In this document: positions 34,992-46,705 of the stretch, one piece after another
Numbering within the stretch: the stretch's first letter is position 1
Layout: every line of letters starts with the position of its first letter
Source: Plecoglossus altivelis
Taxonomy: Eukaryota; Chordata; Actinopteri; Osmeriformes; Plecoglossidae
Reading direction: 5' to 3'
DNA length: 64,000 bases
Assembly (NCBI GenBank): GCA_036571765.1
Contig: BROE01000020.1
Location: forward strand, 2,806,034-2,870,033
Notes under the pieces: generated by a model
What the model was told of the DNA's origin: nothing
What the model saw: only the letters and a program-made list of their open reading frames with translations
Databases searched by the model: none
Made by a program: the position numbers and the translations under genes

Positions 34992-36584
34992 CAATCATAC
35001 CTGTACCAAAGAAATCACCTGTGTCCTGTCTGAATGACTACCGCCCTATAGCACTGACCCCTATCATAATGAAGTTCTTTGAAAAGTTAGTCATGAAGAA
35101 CATAAGAACCAGCCTCCCTGACACACTCGACCAGCTCCAGTTTGCATACCGTCCGAAGCGCTCCACAGACGATGCAATTTCCTCAACCATCCATCTGGCT
35201 CTTACCCATCTAGAAAACAAATACTCTTATGCTAGATTGCTGTTCATTGACTTCAGCATTCAACACAATAATCCCTCAACAGCTCACTAACAAACTAAAC
35301 GTACTGGGCCTGAACAATTCCCTCTGCAATTGGATTCTGGACTTTCTAACCGAAAAGCCTCAGTCAGTCCGTGTCGGACATAACACCTCGAGCACCTCAA
35401 AACTGAGCACAGGTGCCCCACAAAGCTGTGTGCTCAGCCCGCTGATCTTCACGCTGCTGACCCACGATTGCACGTGCCAATTCAGCTTCCAACCACATTA
35501 TCTAAGTTTGCTGATGACACAACAGTGGTAGTTCTCATCAGCAACAACGATGAAACACACTATGAGAGGAAGTTGCACAGCTGGCGAAATGGTGGGGGGC
35601 AAACAACCTGTCCCTCAACTTGAGTAAGACGAAGGAGGTTGTGATGGACTTCAGGAGGAACTCCGCTGATCACCCCCCACTGACCATTGACAACTCGCCT
35701 GTCGAGAGAGTCAAAAGCACCAAATTCCTGGGGATGCACATCACAGAGAGGACGTCACCTGGACCACTAACACCATGTCACTCTCCAAGGAGGCGCCTAC
35801 ACAGTGCCTACACTTTCTGCGCCGGCTGAAGAGAGCAAGTCTCCCTCCACCCATCCCCACCACATTCTACAGGGGCACCATTGAGATTGTGCTGACCAGC
35901 TGCATCACTGTCTGTTACGGGAACTGTACTGCAGCAGATTGCAAGACCATCCAGCGGACAGTGAACACAGTTGCGAGGATCATCGGTGCCCATCTCCCCT
36001 CAATCCTAGAAAACTTCCACACACGATGCTCCAACAAGGCCAATAGTATCGTTAAAGACCCCACCCACCCCTCCCAAAGCCTCTTCCAGCCGCTACCACC
36101 AGGTAGACGATACCGGAGCATCAAAGCCCGCTCTGCCAGACTGCTCTACAGCTTTTTTCCCCAGGCTGTGAGAGCCCTTAACTCTTCCGGGTCTCTATGG
36201 CTACCCACACAATAACTGAGACTATTGGAAAACTTGCACTAGTGACTCACCCACTGCACTATTCACTTTCATACACACTGCCGTGTACACAAACTGCACT
36301 AAAGACTCTGTAATATATGTATTTTTATGCGCTCATATTTCTCGCACATGTACAATACTATTTGCACATGCACATCGGTAAGTATTCGTACAGTTTGTAT
36401 AGTTTGTATCTTTTTTAGTTTATGTATAGGAAAATTGTTATATTTATTTTAAATTGATTGTTGTTTGCCTGTACTGTTTTATGTCTGTACTTCTGTAGCA
36501 CCGTGGCTCTGTGAGGCACGACATTTCGTTCCACTGTATGCACCTGCATGGAGCGGAATGACAATAAAGCACAACTTGAACTTG
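34992..36584 (+). mobile_element. 5'-truncated LINE (L2/Rex1-like, Jockey superfamily), copy A
   Basis: The insertion runs from inside the RT-coding region to a 3' end CACAACTTGAACTTGAA. Flanking direct repeats AAATACACAA (34982-34991) and AAATAGACAA (36585-36594) match at 9 of 10 positions and look like the target-site duplication. The 3' untranslated part carries AATAAA (36563). Copy B at 38969-40072 and fragment C at 30409-30610 are the same family. 5' truncation is normal for LINE insertions. Confidence 0.85.
34994..36215 (+). pseudogene. LINE reverse-transcriptase ORF2 relic, copy A
   Basis: The reading begins IIPVPKKSPVSCLNDYRPIA, the start of the RT domain, then LDQLQFAYRPKRSTDDA (RT blocks 1-3). 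LLFIDFS follows, where five bases are missing relative to FSSAFNT (near 35258), shifting the frame. TGAPQSCVLSPL is the block before the active site, with the usual G-C changed to S-C. FADD, the catalytic pair, is at 35507-35518 but in another frame. KSTKFLGMHIT, the PPIPTTFYRGTIE thumb and the GRRYRSIKARSARLL end complete the protein. At least three frameshifts break it. Confidence 0.85.
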
Positions 36585-36594
36585 AAATAGACAA

Positions 36595-38896
36595 GGATTG
36601 ACCTCCCTGAAACACATGATTAATGAAATCCTATATGATGGCTATATGTAGTCTGTAGAGTATATCCTTGAAATTATGATTTTGACCATTTATTTCAATA
36701 TTTTACAAGTGAAACATTACAGTAGCCAGTCGTGTATTAGCTAGGCTAAGTTAGCAGTAGCACAGTACAAAGTCACGTGATGAGACTGAAATTAAAAGTA
36801 CAAACAACACACCAGGGACTACGACAACATCGGTCTTGTCACACTACATAACTGTTCTGAAAATGTGTGGGGTGGGGGTGTGCAGTCACACAGGATTAGT
36901 TTCTCATACATCTTGAAACTGAAAGCTATAAACGTTTACCATAATGAACAGTTACAGGTTACATGTTACAGGAAACAAGAAAACAATCTGATTGGCCAAC
37001 ACTAGAGTTTAATGCTCCTCAATAAAATCAAGTAGAGAATATTTTTGCTCTGCTTGCCTGCCTACGATGCACTTCCCACGTTTTGCTCACTGTAGTGGAT
37101 ATGTACTGCCAGTCTCCCTCTTCCCAGGGACGGAGGAGGGTGGGCAGCCAAATGGCCACAAATGGTTTTGATGTAACTTGCTTCCATGTTTTCAGTCAAT
37201 TTTGGTATATCCAATTCATTTGAAGCTACAAGCCTAAAGTTAAATTCACTTCACATCTCTCTGTGACTCAGAGGAACTGACCAATATACTGTCTTACCTG
37301 CATCAAAATACTTCCCTTTCTATAGATAACCAAAAATAGCGACACATAGTCGAATAGTAGACATATAGACAAATAGTCGCTTCCCCTCTGAATTTGTGTG
37401 GTTTGTGCCTGTGTAAAACATACTCTGGCTGCATCAATTAGTGCAGTTCATCAAAGTTTCATTTAGCAACATATGAGTCTGGTCTGGTAAAATTCAAGCC
37501 CATTACAGCAATATACATATGTCTGTCTCTTCATCACTATTGTAACTGTAACACTTTCATCAACCTACCGTGATGGACCATGACTCCTGAAATCCCATTA
37601 CCCATAGGAGCAGAGAATTAACCATACTATACATTAGTATGGCCTTCACATGCACTCATACGAGATTTCTATCGATTTAATTGTTTTAATGTGTACAATT
37701 TCTTTGTGTGTATGTTATCTGAACTGTATTCAGGTCTGCACCCTGGCCTGAGCTAGGCTGAATTTAGAATGCCTTATCAGATAAGTGGTGGCAGATAAGG
37801 CTTGAATTTACAGAAGTGCTTCAAGTCAGCTCTTATTGATATTCATATAGACTAGCCTGGGAATTAACACATATTCTCTTTAACTTTCTCCTTCTATTCT
37901 ATCCATTACCCATTTTCCTCCTTCCCATCTATTTCGTCTAGCTGATTTTTTCTTCTCCTGTCTTTCCTCTCTCTCCTTCTCTGCATCTTTCTCCAATGGC
38001 AGACTGCACAGGCAAGCCTTTCTCCTTGCCTCTTATCATTTTGTTGATAGCCTCTCACTGTTTTTCTATTTCAGTATTCTTTTCATCTGTCCCCTTATAA
38101 CTGACAGTTTATGGGATGGTTTATTCAAATTTCTCCACTTCTCTTATTCTCTCCGATTAGACAGGTTTTATCCCTAGCTTTGTTTGATTACAAAATAAAA
38201 ATTGCTATGCTCTCCTGAGTAATAGCCAACTGAATTTTCGCTTCAATTCTATTCTGTGGACGGGTTCAAGAAGGTTTGAATAGGAACACATATGGTTTAC
38301 TTTTCTAAAGCAATACACCTAAGGTGGAGTGGGGTGAATGGATTTCCATTTCAAATGGAAAAGATCAAAAGATCATGGCCATCATTAAAACCATAAGAAA
38401 ACTGTATTGCTGCAACATGTGCTGCCATGGTCCTACAAGTAACGTACACACTCACAAACATATTATATTAGACTCTAACCAGCCACTCCAACACAAACTT
38501 GTTGGTTCTATTGTTAACCGTATCAGGCCTCAGAGGAGACCTGCATTTTTTTGGCTTTTGGTGAAGCGGTTCAATACTACTTGTGCTGTTACACCCACCA
38601 TTAACAAGATTGAGAGACTGAATACTAAACCATAATACAGTATAACACAGCCTACACAGTATAATAATGTAACAACAGTTTCGTTATTGTAGTATTGCCA
38701 TATACAGGTAATTGCATGGTCATTTTTGTAACGATAATATAAAATGTTGTCCTATGTGCTGTCCTTAGCAAACTACATTGTGGTAATACATCAAAAGGTC
38801 GAGATTTATATTTTTATTTAGAAACAAAACTGGAAAACTGGCAATCACGAGAAAACATTTTCTTTCACATGTTATTGTTCTTCAAGTTCTCTTTAA
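36595..38896. other. Non-coding stretch with a pyrimidine-rich section
   Basis: No supported gene. 37860-38010 is strongly pyrimidine-rich on the plus strand (repeated CTTTCTCC, TCCTCC and CTCTCTCCTTCTC). The 103-residue frame at 38324-38635 shows no motif I recognise. Confidence 0.4.
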
Positions 38897-38968
38897 CGGG
38901 TGCCCAGATAGCTCACTGGATAAGACTGCATACCATGTAGGATGATGACATTGTTGTGACCTGGTTTA
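38897..38968 (+). mobile_element. tRNA-derived SINE head (truncated)
   Basis: GGGTGCCCAGATAGCTCACT GGATAAGACTGCATACCATG has the layout of a tRNA 5' half. TAGCTCACTGG fits the polymerase III A box. The B box (GGTTCGAATCC) should follow CTGGTT at ~38966 but is cut off, because the 3' end of LINE copy B begins at 38969. The SINE body and tail are not found on the far side of the LINE. Confidence 0.55.
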
Positions 38969-40072
38969 GTTCAAGTTCAAGTTGTGCTTTATTGTCATTT
39001 CGCTACATGCGGAGGCATACAGTGGAACGAAATGTCGTGCCTCACAGAGCCACGGTGCTACAGAAGTACAGACATACAACAGTACAGGCAAACAACAATC
39101 AATTTTAAATAAATATAAAAATGTTCCTATACATTAACTAAAACAGATACAAACTATACAAACTGTGCGGATACTTACCGATGGGGAGCTGTACATGTGC
39201 AAAGAGTACTGTACATGTGCAAGGAATATGAGCGTGTAAACATACATACATAGACTCGGGAGAGTTCAGGGCTCTCACAGCCTGGGGGAAGAAGCTGTTG
39301 AGCAGTCTGGCAGAGCGGGCTCTGATGCTCCGGAACCGTCTGCCTGATGGTAGGAGCTGGAAGAGGCTGTGGGAGTGGTGAGTGGGGTCCTTAACGATAT
39401 CATTGGCTTTGCTGGAGCATTGTGTGTGGAAAATGTCTAGGATGGAGGGGAGAGGGGCACCGATGATCCTCGCAGCTGTGTTCACTGTCCGCTAGATGGT
39501 CTTACGGTCTGCTGCAGTACAGTTCCCGTACCAGACAGTGATGCAGCTGGTCAGCACACTCTCAATGGTGCCCCTGTAGAATGTGGTGAGGACGGGTGGA
39601 GGGAGACTTGCTCTCTTCAGCCGGCGCAGAAAGTGTAGGCGCTGATGTGCCTTCTTTGAGAGTGACTTGGATTTGGTGGTCCAGGTGAGGTCCTCTGTGA
39701 TGTGCACCCCCAGGAATTTGGTACTGTTGACTCTCTCGACAGGCGAGCTGTCGATGGTCAGTGGGGGGTGATCCGCGGAGTTCCTCCTGAAGTCCATCAC
39801 AACCTCCTTTGTCTTACTCAAGTTGAGGGACAGGTTGTTTGCCCCACACCATTTCGCCAGCTGTGCCACTTCCTCTCTATAGTGCGTTTCATCGTTGTTG
39901 TTGATGAGACCTACCACTGTTGTGTCATCAGCAAACTTGATAATGTGGTTGGAGCTGAACTTGGCAGTCAGTCATGGGTCAGCAGCGTGAAGAGCAGCGG
40001 GCTGAGCACACAGCCTTGTGGGGCATCTGTGATCAGTGTTGAAGTGCTCGAGGTGTTATGGCCGACACGGGT
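38969..40072 (-). mobile_element. 5'-truncated LINE (L2/Rex1-like), copy B, opposite orientation to copy A
   Basis: On the minus strand the block ends in the same ACAACTTGAACTTGAAC 3' tail as copy A. It corresponds to copy A from about 35365 onward. It therefore lacks the N-terminal half of the RT. Copies A and B form an inverted pair with ~2.4 kb between them. No clear target duplication was found; the left edge cuts a tRNA-SINE head. Confidence 0.85.
39138..40030 (-). pseudogene. LINE reverse-transcriptase C-terminal relic, copy B
   Basis: The frame 39917-39492 reads VGLINNNDETHYREEVAQLA, NNLSLNLSKTKEVVMDFRRN, STKFLGVHITEDLTWT and LTTFYRGTIESVLTSCITVW. It then meets an in-frame TAG where copy A has CAG (within ACCATCTAGCGG). 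The same frame resumes at 39485 with NTAARIIGAPLPSI and GRRFRSIRARSARLLNSFFP. So copy B is closer to intact than copy A in this part, with a single nonsense change. The catalytic FADD lies just upstream (about 39935), after a frameshift. Confidence 0.85.
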
Positions 40073-41849
40073 CTATTTGCTCCGTCCTTGGCTCCTTTGG
40101 ATGGGGGAGCATCAGAGAAAGAAAGGGTCAAACTGGGTCTGTGTGCTGCAGTACCCCCAGACCGCCTGTGTTCGGCAGTACCTCCTCATGCCAAGTATCT
40201 TCTTGGTGGGGTTCAAAGTGGGTGGGTTTCCATCTTTTCAAAAAACGATGCCCTCCAATCTTCCAACCTCCTTCCTTTTCCTATTTCCTATCACAAGTGG
40301 CATTCTATCAGATTCAGTGAAACACTGTCCAACCAACTGACCGACTTCCTGTCTGGCTGATTGACTTTTAAAGAATAAATGGCTCAGTATCTTTAATTTA
40401 CTACCTAATTAAGTGGCCATCTGACTGACAGTCACACCACTGCTGAGGTGTGTCCTTTGCTCCGATAAGACCATCCACACTTACTGCAGAACGATGAAGA
40501 CAGTAAGCTTTCCATCGTACACAAACACACTCTCAGTTGCATGTGCACTTGACAATAGTCTTTCTCTATATCGAAATAGTGACTGAAACACAAAGCCTCA
40601 ATCAACCTAACTTTTACGCTGCAATCCATTGCACAAACAGTGACAGAACATACAACTCTGGCATCATTTTAAATCGACCAGGCGGCGACATATGGTTAGG
40701 CTGCTCCATCTCTTCTTCCTGGTAAGCCTATCCACCTGTCTCTATCCACCTGTCATACAAGATGAGGTCTGCTTCTCCTACGTGACTTCACCAGGGACAT
40801 AAGCTGTGTTTGACAGTCGAGTATGTGATTGCCAGGGTTCTTGTTGTCGAAACTCTTGAAATTGAGTTCTGGTCTCTTGCAAACGAAAAGTGTAATGATG
40901 GGGCACTACAGAGCGTTTTACAGAATGCGCTGTGTGACTTGATACAAGGATGAGTTTGCCTCCCTCAATGACCCAGCAAACCTGGATCAGCTCATCGCTC
41001 CTGGCCTCCATTTAGAAAACCATTTTCATTAATGCCATAAGAAAAAGTCCCCTCGTCCTGCCAGTATACGCTTGTCCTCTCCCGTTTTTGGGTTCCCCAC
41101 CGAGGTAGAGCCCCTCCGTACAGTACACACCATTTCATCTATATTACTGCGCCCTCTCGTCCCATGCTTATTGCTACCCTCTGGTTGGGCATCCAGTCCT
41201 TGTCTCTCCTAGTTCTCATTGACTTGGAGTGGACAAGAGTTTCAGCAGATTGATCAACAGTTTGAACAGTTTGATCAAAAGATCGATTGGCACCTGTAAT
41301 TGGAACCACACCCCTGAACACTCCAGGAATGGTTCCCTCATGCGACAAACACCCATTTAAGCTTAGCCTGCTATTGTATAGTACCTATCAGGAATCACTT
41401 GACCTCCACATAAATTGTCCCTCCAGTCTAATCATTGCTGGGTCTTCCCTGGCTAAAAGCTCATAAAGGTTGTGTCATGGAGCAGTTACTGCTAATTTGA
41501 CTGTTGCGGTCTGCTTGGCCCCTCCAGTACCTTACTCCCCATAAAGCTGATACATGTAATACAAATGTACTGGTAGGAAATAGCCGCACAATATGGATTT
41601 TAATTATACAGTGAAAATCGTAATAGAGCCTTCAAGAAATAAGATGTCACAGCTTCATTCAAACTAGAAATAGCAAACAATTACCACATGGAAACGGAAG
41701 GATACAATTTAAGAGGCCACTGTAAATTTGACCCTTCTGTTCCTACCTCAAAACTGTCCTTCTTAACCTTTTTTAATAGAAAATCATGACCGTTCCGCAG
41801 CTCACTTTAGGTGTTAAACAACAGAAATAAACAAATACATACATACATA
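40073..41849. other. Non-coding stretch
   Basis: Overlapping short frames at 40036-40360 are open in three frames but match nothing I recognise. The rest is unique-looking non-coding sequence. A short (CATA)n run at 41834-41849 touches the next element. Confidence 0.4.
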
Positions 41850-42845
41850 CAGGGCTGCAACAACAAATCGATCAAATCGATCAAATTCGATTATTAAAAG
41901 AGTTGGCAATGAATTTAATCATCGATTCCTTGTGTCGCGCGATTATTATGCCTCTCAATAAGACGCGGAGATGTTTGAGTGTAAAATCGCGGTTGAGCGC
42001 GTAGCAGAGCGGAGCAAAAATAAATGAATACATAGCGGAGCGGAGCGGAGGTAGAGGAAAGACCATCGGAGAGACCCGTAACATGGTTCTGAAACACATG
42101 GCGGAGGCAGAGAAATCAATGCAACCCAAGTCATCCAAGGTGTAGGAGCATTTCATACTAAATCATTCAAAAAAGTGTGTTAATTGCAAAATATGCAAAA
42201 GAGACATTTTTTCACAAACGAAAACGAGAAGATTTAAAAAAAAACTCTCACAATCTCAAGTTTTGAAGACATACAAAAGTGACGTCTCTAACCCCTATCT
42301 TTTTTTGATTGGTTGTTGCGTTAAATCCTACCCAGATACAATAGTGGCATTTTCTGATTGGCTATTGTGTAGCCGCTTTCTTTTTTTGAAGTGGCAGGCT
42401 TGACTCCAGGGGAGACGCGCCGGCTTTGCATTGCAATGCAAAGTGTTTGAACAAAGGGAGTAAGTGAGTGTAGTGTTATGTAGAGAAGAAATTCTGCCGT
42501 TCAAACAAATCCTGTTAAGTTTTCTGATTTGTATTTTTCTTTATTAAAAAAAATGTTTTGTTCTGCCAGCTCAGGTCCCTTTAAACAAAAATATACATCT
42601 TTTCACTTTATAAAAAAAAAGATATTTTGTTTTTTGTTTTTTATTACCTTAACAGCTCAGGGATGTTAAAAGCACGTTTTGCACGTTCTGAGGATTTTTT
42701 GCACTGTGAATTTGCACTGTCAGTTCTGTTTTTGAATAAAAGGTTGGAAATTAATGTGTTTTTTTCTTTTCGATTCATCGATTCATTGTAAAAGTTATCG
42801 ACAGATGAATCGTTTATCGAAATAATCGTTAGTTGCAAGTCTCTG
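41850..42845 (+). mobile_element. hAT-type DNA transposon, non-autonomous
   Basis: The left end CAGGGCTGCAACAACAAATC GATC and the right end (minus strand CAGAGACTTGCAACTAACGA TTATTTCGATAAACGATTCA) match the widespread fish hAT terminus GGGCTGCAACTAACGATTAT followed by repeated ATCGAT-type motifs. The ends are imperfect inverted repeats. No 8 bp duplication is evident (CATACATA vs GCCTGAAT). Inside are a BED-finger relic and A+T-rich filler. Length is ~1 kb, too short for a complete transposase. Confidence 0.75.
42098..42250 (+). pseudogene. BED-type zinc finger, N-terminal fragment of a hAT transposase
   Basis: From the ATG at 42098 the frame reads MAEAEKSMQPKSSKV, then TAG where the family has the BED tryptophan codon TGG. 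It continues EHFILNHSKKCVNCKICKRD IFSQT. The spacing of W-x-x-F, K-x-x-x-C-x-x-C and the following basic residues fits a BED finger, which binds the transposon ends. The H/C second zinc pair is not visible before the frame becomes lysine-rich. The single W-to-stop change and the missing core make it dead. Confidence 0.65.
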
Positions 42846-42889
42846 GCCTGAATTCCTGGAGGGATTGCAGTGCGTTGTTCATTTTTGGG

Positions 42890-43980
42890 GTCAAGGTGCT
42901 GGAGCTAACCTATAGTTTCTGGTGCCATAAGGGGGTAACCTGACTCGGGCCAGAAGTTGAGATAAGACAAATGACTAATGTATTTATAAAAATATAATGA
43001 AAAAAGAGATACATTTAATATAAGCAGAAAATAATACTCTGAAGGCAAGCATCGCTGAATGTCATATGTATTGCCAAAGGTGGTCCCTGAAGATTCACGG
43101 TGTGCGGGACAAAGTTGGAGAAAATTTAAATAGCAGAATCTTTGAGATCCTATATCTTCAGATGTGGAAGAACGAGGAGACGACGGACAAGGGACCATTC
43201 CACTGACAGCAGAGACGGAGACCCCACAGCTTATATATATACAAATTCTTTAAGCTCCATTACAGAATGTCTTCTTAGAATGTTGGTGTAAATGTTGTTT
43301 AAATAGTTTATTGTGTTATGTACAGACAATAATAATAATAAACTTCTATACACTAATTATCTTTGCATATAATATTTAAGAATTTGTAATGAAAATTCTT
43401 GCACCATTTGCAGAGGTACACTAAACACTTATTTTGTACCTTAAATAGAGTCTTTCAAGTATGTTATTGTTCTTTATTTAGGACATCTACAGTTTTGTGG
43501 AAAATAACAAATTAGAATACATGTATAACAATATGTACTATTAAAAAAGTAACTATGATCCTGTAGGAGTACTCAAATGGGTTCCAAGTGTTCTGTTCAT
43601 CACGCAAATCGCTAAACTTACTGTTATTATTATCATCGTCAAAGTACTTATTGCAATAGATTAATGGATAAGTTGAACCTCTCCTAAATTATATTGCAGA
43701 TCCACATCTACATACCCCAAAACATCACTAATTAGAATTTTCTTTGCATGGTCTAATCTAAACATAGGAAGGTTAGCAGTCATGTACAACTATTCAAATG
43801 GTGCAAAAAGCAGGGAGATGATTACAACTATTAGCTTACCATCGCTAGCGTTTGCCTTAGCCAACTCCATCACAACTAACGAAGCGAGCTGGAAAATCAC
43901 ACATTTCCTGAATCCTGTGGGGAGGAGGGCCACAACATTATGGCGACCTACAGAACTCAGTAAAATGTTCATCAGTTAGT
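42890..43980 (-). mobile_element. Repeat with RecQ-like helicase relic, copy 2
   Basis: On the minus strand, 43972-43790 encodes HNVVALLPTGFRKCVIFQLA followed by MELAKANASDGKLIVVIIS. This is RecQ-like motif I and the following strand (motif Ia region); LPTGF is intact, but GKS has become RKC. At 43655-43580 it reads YFDDDNNNSKFSDLRDEQNT and WNPFEYSYR, the same block as in copy 1. At 43198-43140 it reads MVPCPSSPRSSTSED, matching copy 1's SPLSPRSSK. Between 43240 and 43560 the copies diverge. The repeat is longer here than in copy 1. Its family is not identified. Confidence 0.6.
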
Positions 43981-46424
43981 ATGTTGGATATTCATGTGCC
44001 ATTGCTGTTTCCATGTTTCTCTGTACACTGTATTTGTTGATAAATGAGTTATTATTGTTTTAAATGTGTCTACATATCTACATTTCCCTATTTCTAATCA
44101 ATTTTCCTGAAATTGGTTGAATAAACAAGTCAGTTATTCACTCAACACAAAAGGCTCAACACTTTAAAAACTGTACTGTAGGTTATATAGCTAAATGAAA
44201 ACACTACTATTATTTTCTTTCATCCTGCTAGCTTGCAAGTTGCTAGTACTGTGTTATCCACTCACCAAGCACTGTCTTTCTTTATACTGACATTCACAAA
44301 GATGATTGTCATTATCTAATATTAATTTCCATCATTGACTTCGAAATCTTCAATATTTGAAATTGCTGCAGAAATTATGATAGCTAATGCCATACTGAGC
44401 TAATTATAAAAACTGCAGTTTTTCAGAAACCTAGGACCTCCTTCACTGGTGACCTACAGCAAATATACTCATATTTATACAGTATGTCATGTCCAAACCA
44501 CTGAAAGTGCTTCACGGAGTCCTGAGCCATACAACTACATTGTCCTATTTCATTTTCATTAGATTATCAAGCCACATACACACATATTCCTGGCATTTTA
44601 GAATGATGAAGCAACCAAAAGTTTGTGGTTGGATTCTAAAATGTACTTGGCATATCATTCTCCCGACCGTCAACTATAAACCTTTAATCATTTTTTATTC
44701 AGTTTTATTCAGAATTTTCTACTCCATACCTCTAGCTGTCTTTTGTTTTTCCAGCTATATTTTTGTGAAAAGTTCCCCATGGAAACCAGTTTGCCTCAGA
44801 TTGAGGGAGACAGCTAGAAGGTGTAAGGTTAGAAAGTGTTATCTCTGTGTTCCTGAACATAACCATATTGATTTCCAGTCAGTGGCAATTACCCATGCCC
44901 ACTGAGTACTGCACAAGTGACTGACACAAATCTAAGTGCGGGATGCTTCATCAAAATGCATTTGCCAGTATGCTTATGTGTTCCTTGCACTGGCAAAAAC
45001 TTTTCATATTTATGAGTTCCTGGAATAATGGTTTGCTAAATTGCCTTTTTGTCAGGATTTCCCCCCATCCCCTTCCACACACATATATGTACCTTAAATA
45101 CAATTAAAATTAAGTAAGTGTACACGAACAAGGAATTTACTTCAGTGTGCAGCTGCAAACAATAAACAAGAATCTTTAAAATGCGCTTATGTTCCTTAAA
45201 TATAGATCGTGTAAATGTTAGAATGTAATAAAATTAAAACAAAATACTAACAAAACTGTTCCTGTAGACTGCTCTATCTGTCCTCTTTCCACAGCAGTGT
45301 GTGTAGGTTTTTTTGTGCATGACATTGTCTGTTTCTCTCACACTGCTAAGGTAGCTGTAAGTTTCTACTGTATCTATTATTATTCTGTCCTGAGGCATCA
45401 GTATTATGTCACAGCTCAGTCATCTGCCCTCAACGTGTGTATGTCTGTGTGTGTTGCACATGAACACTTATGTGCTAAATTGTTTTGTTCTTCTGTTGTT
45501 TTCCTTTTTTTAATAACTTTGTACAGCATTTTGATTGGTGTTGGCTTTTTTTAATGTGCCTTATGGAGAAGCTGCCTTGATATGACTTGAAAAGGGGGGT
45601 CTGAATATGAAACTCCTGCTCATTGTTTGTGCTTCTTGCTTGTCAAATGAAATTTCCATCTCAAGTTATGAAGTTGATATTTTGAAGATCACTTCACTGT
45701 GTGGCGAAGGATGCCATCATTCAAATCACGTATCGTTTCTGCCCAATCATAATTGCACTCTGACTTGTAAATTTGATAATCCAAATGTCACACCACACCT
45801 GGGTGAATATCAACGTGTCAACTAGGTATCTGGTGTCTGTATTTTCAACTCCCATGCTCTGTACCTTACTAGCTATGGCTAACATCACATACAGACACAC
45901 ATTAATGTCCCAGGAATGCTAAAAGGTTTTTGTTTCTTTAATGATAATAGCAGCTCTTGGAGAGCATGAGGAGCAGCGTTTTTTTATTCCTCAAGGAGAA
46001 GACTGAGGTGGGTTGAAGAATTATGAGTCGGTAAGCCCTCTTGCCTTTGTCCACTGTAGGAGCTTCCTATAGACTTCTTGTGTAAACATCAGCCTGATTT
46101 TATTAACTGGGGAGGCTTTGTGAGCAGTGGACTTAGCAAACGGGTGCGGTTGCGGGACTGGATTGGTCTTGAGGGCAGCAGGAGTTTAATAAAAATGGAA
46201 ATTGAAATTACATTTTGACAATGAAAACCCATAATTTCAAAGGCCTTTATTTGCATAGGATGTTGTGGCCATTGGCCCTACCACTTACACCTCCCACTGT
46301 ATGTCTTCATATATTTTGGACAAAGAGGTTTACAACAGTGCAAACCCACAGCAGCCGTGATACAATTTAACACGAAATGTTTAAATGATTTGATTTGAAA
46401 TCAAATCAAGAAAACATTCCCTGG
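43981..46424. other. Non-coding stretch
   Basis: About 2.4 kb, A+T-rich. The open frames at 44489-44905 (138 residues) and 45297-45554 are rich in hydrophobic and aromatic residues, as expected from T-rich DNA read by chance. No motif supports them. Confidence 0.45.
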
Positions 46425-46705
46425 TGCTATTTTGCTGTTTCAGAAAACAATTCCGCCACTCACCAGTAAAAGGGTGGGTAAAAGTCAATGGCACGTTATG
46501 CAAATGGTATTTTAAAGGTGCAGGCTTAGCCACAATGTAACTTGTGCACAACACACTTTGCTTCTCTCATCCACACAGACGCAGCAGTTCCTATTTTTGC
46601 AAACATTATTGCAAAGAAAAATACTACCGAAGGAGGAAAATCATTGTGGTTGTGTGAAGATGTGAAAGGCTAGCAAAAATCTAGCGTACATATTTACCCA
46701 ACTCA
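46425..46705 (+). mobile_element. 'H' family element fragment (probable Harbinger-like), copy 1
   Basis: It starts ATTCCCTGGTGCTATTTTGC TGTTTCAG and runs through GTTATGCAAATGGTATTTTA, CACTTTGCTTCTCTCATCC, CACAGACGCAGCAG and GTGAAGATGTGAAAGGCTAG. All are shared with 48052-48345. Both ends are missing. The next gap, 46706-48027, is non-coding, with a C/G-rich stem-like CGGCCTAAGTCCGCCAGGGC CG at about 47974-47995. Confidence 0.65.

Noticed and set aside
40036..40360. Three overlapping plus-strand frames rich in P/S/L
   Set aside because: They partly cover the 5' edge of LINE copy B and share no motif with known proteins. Overlap in three frames argues for chance.
44489..44905. 138-residue plus-strand frame
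   Set aside because: Composition is what A+T-rich random DNA would give. No domain, no cross-strand support, no repeat partner.
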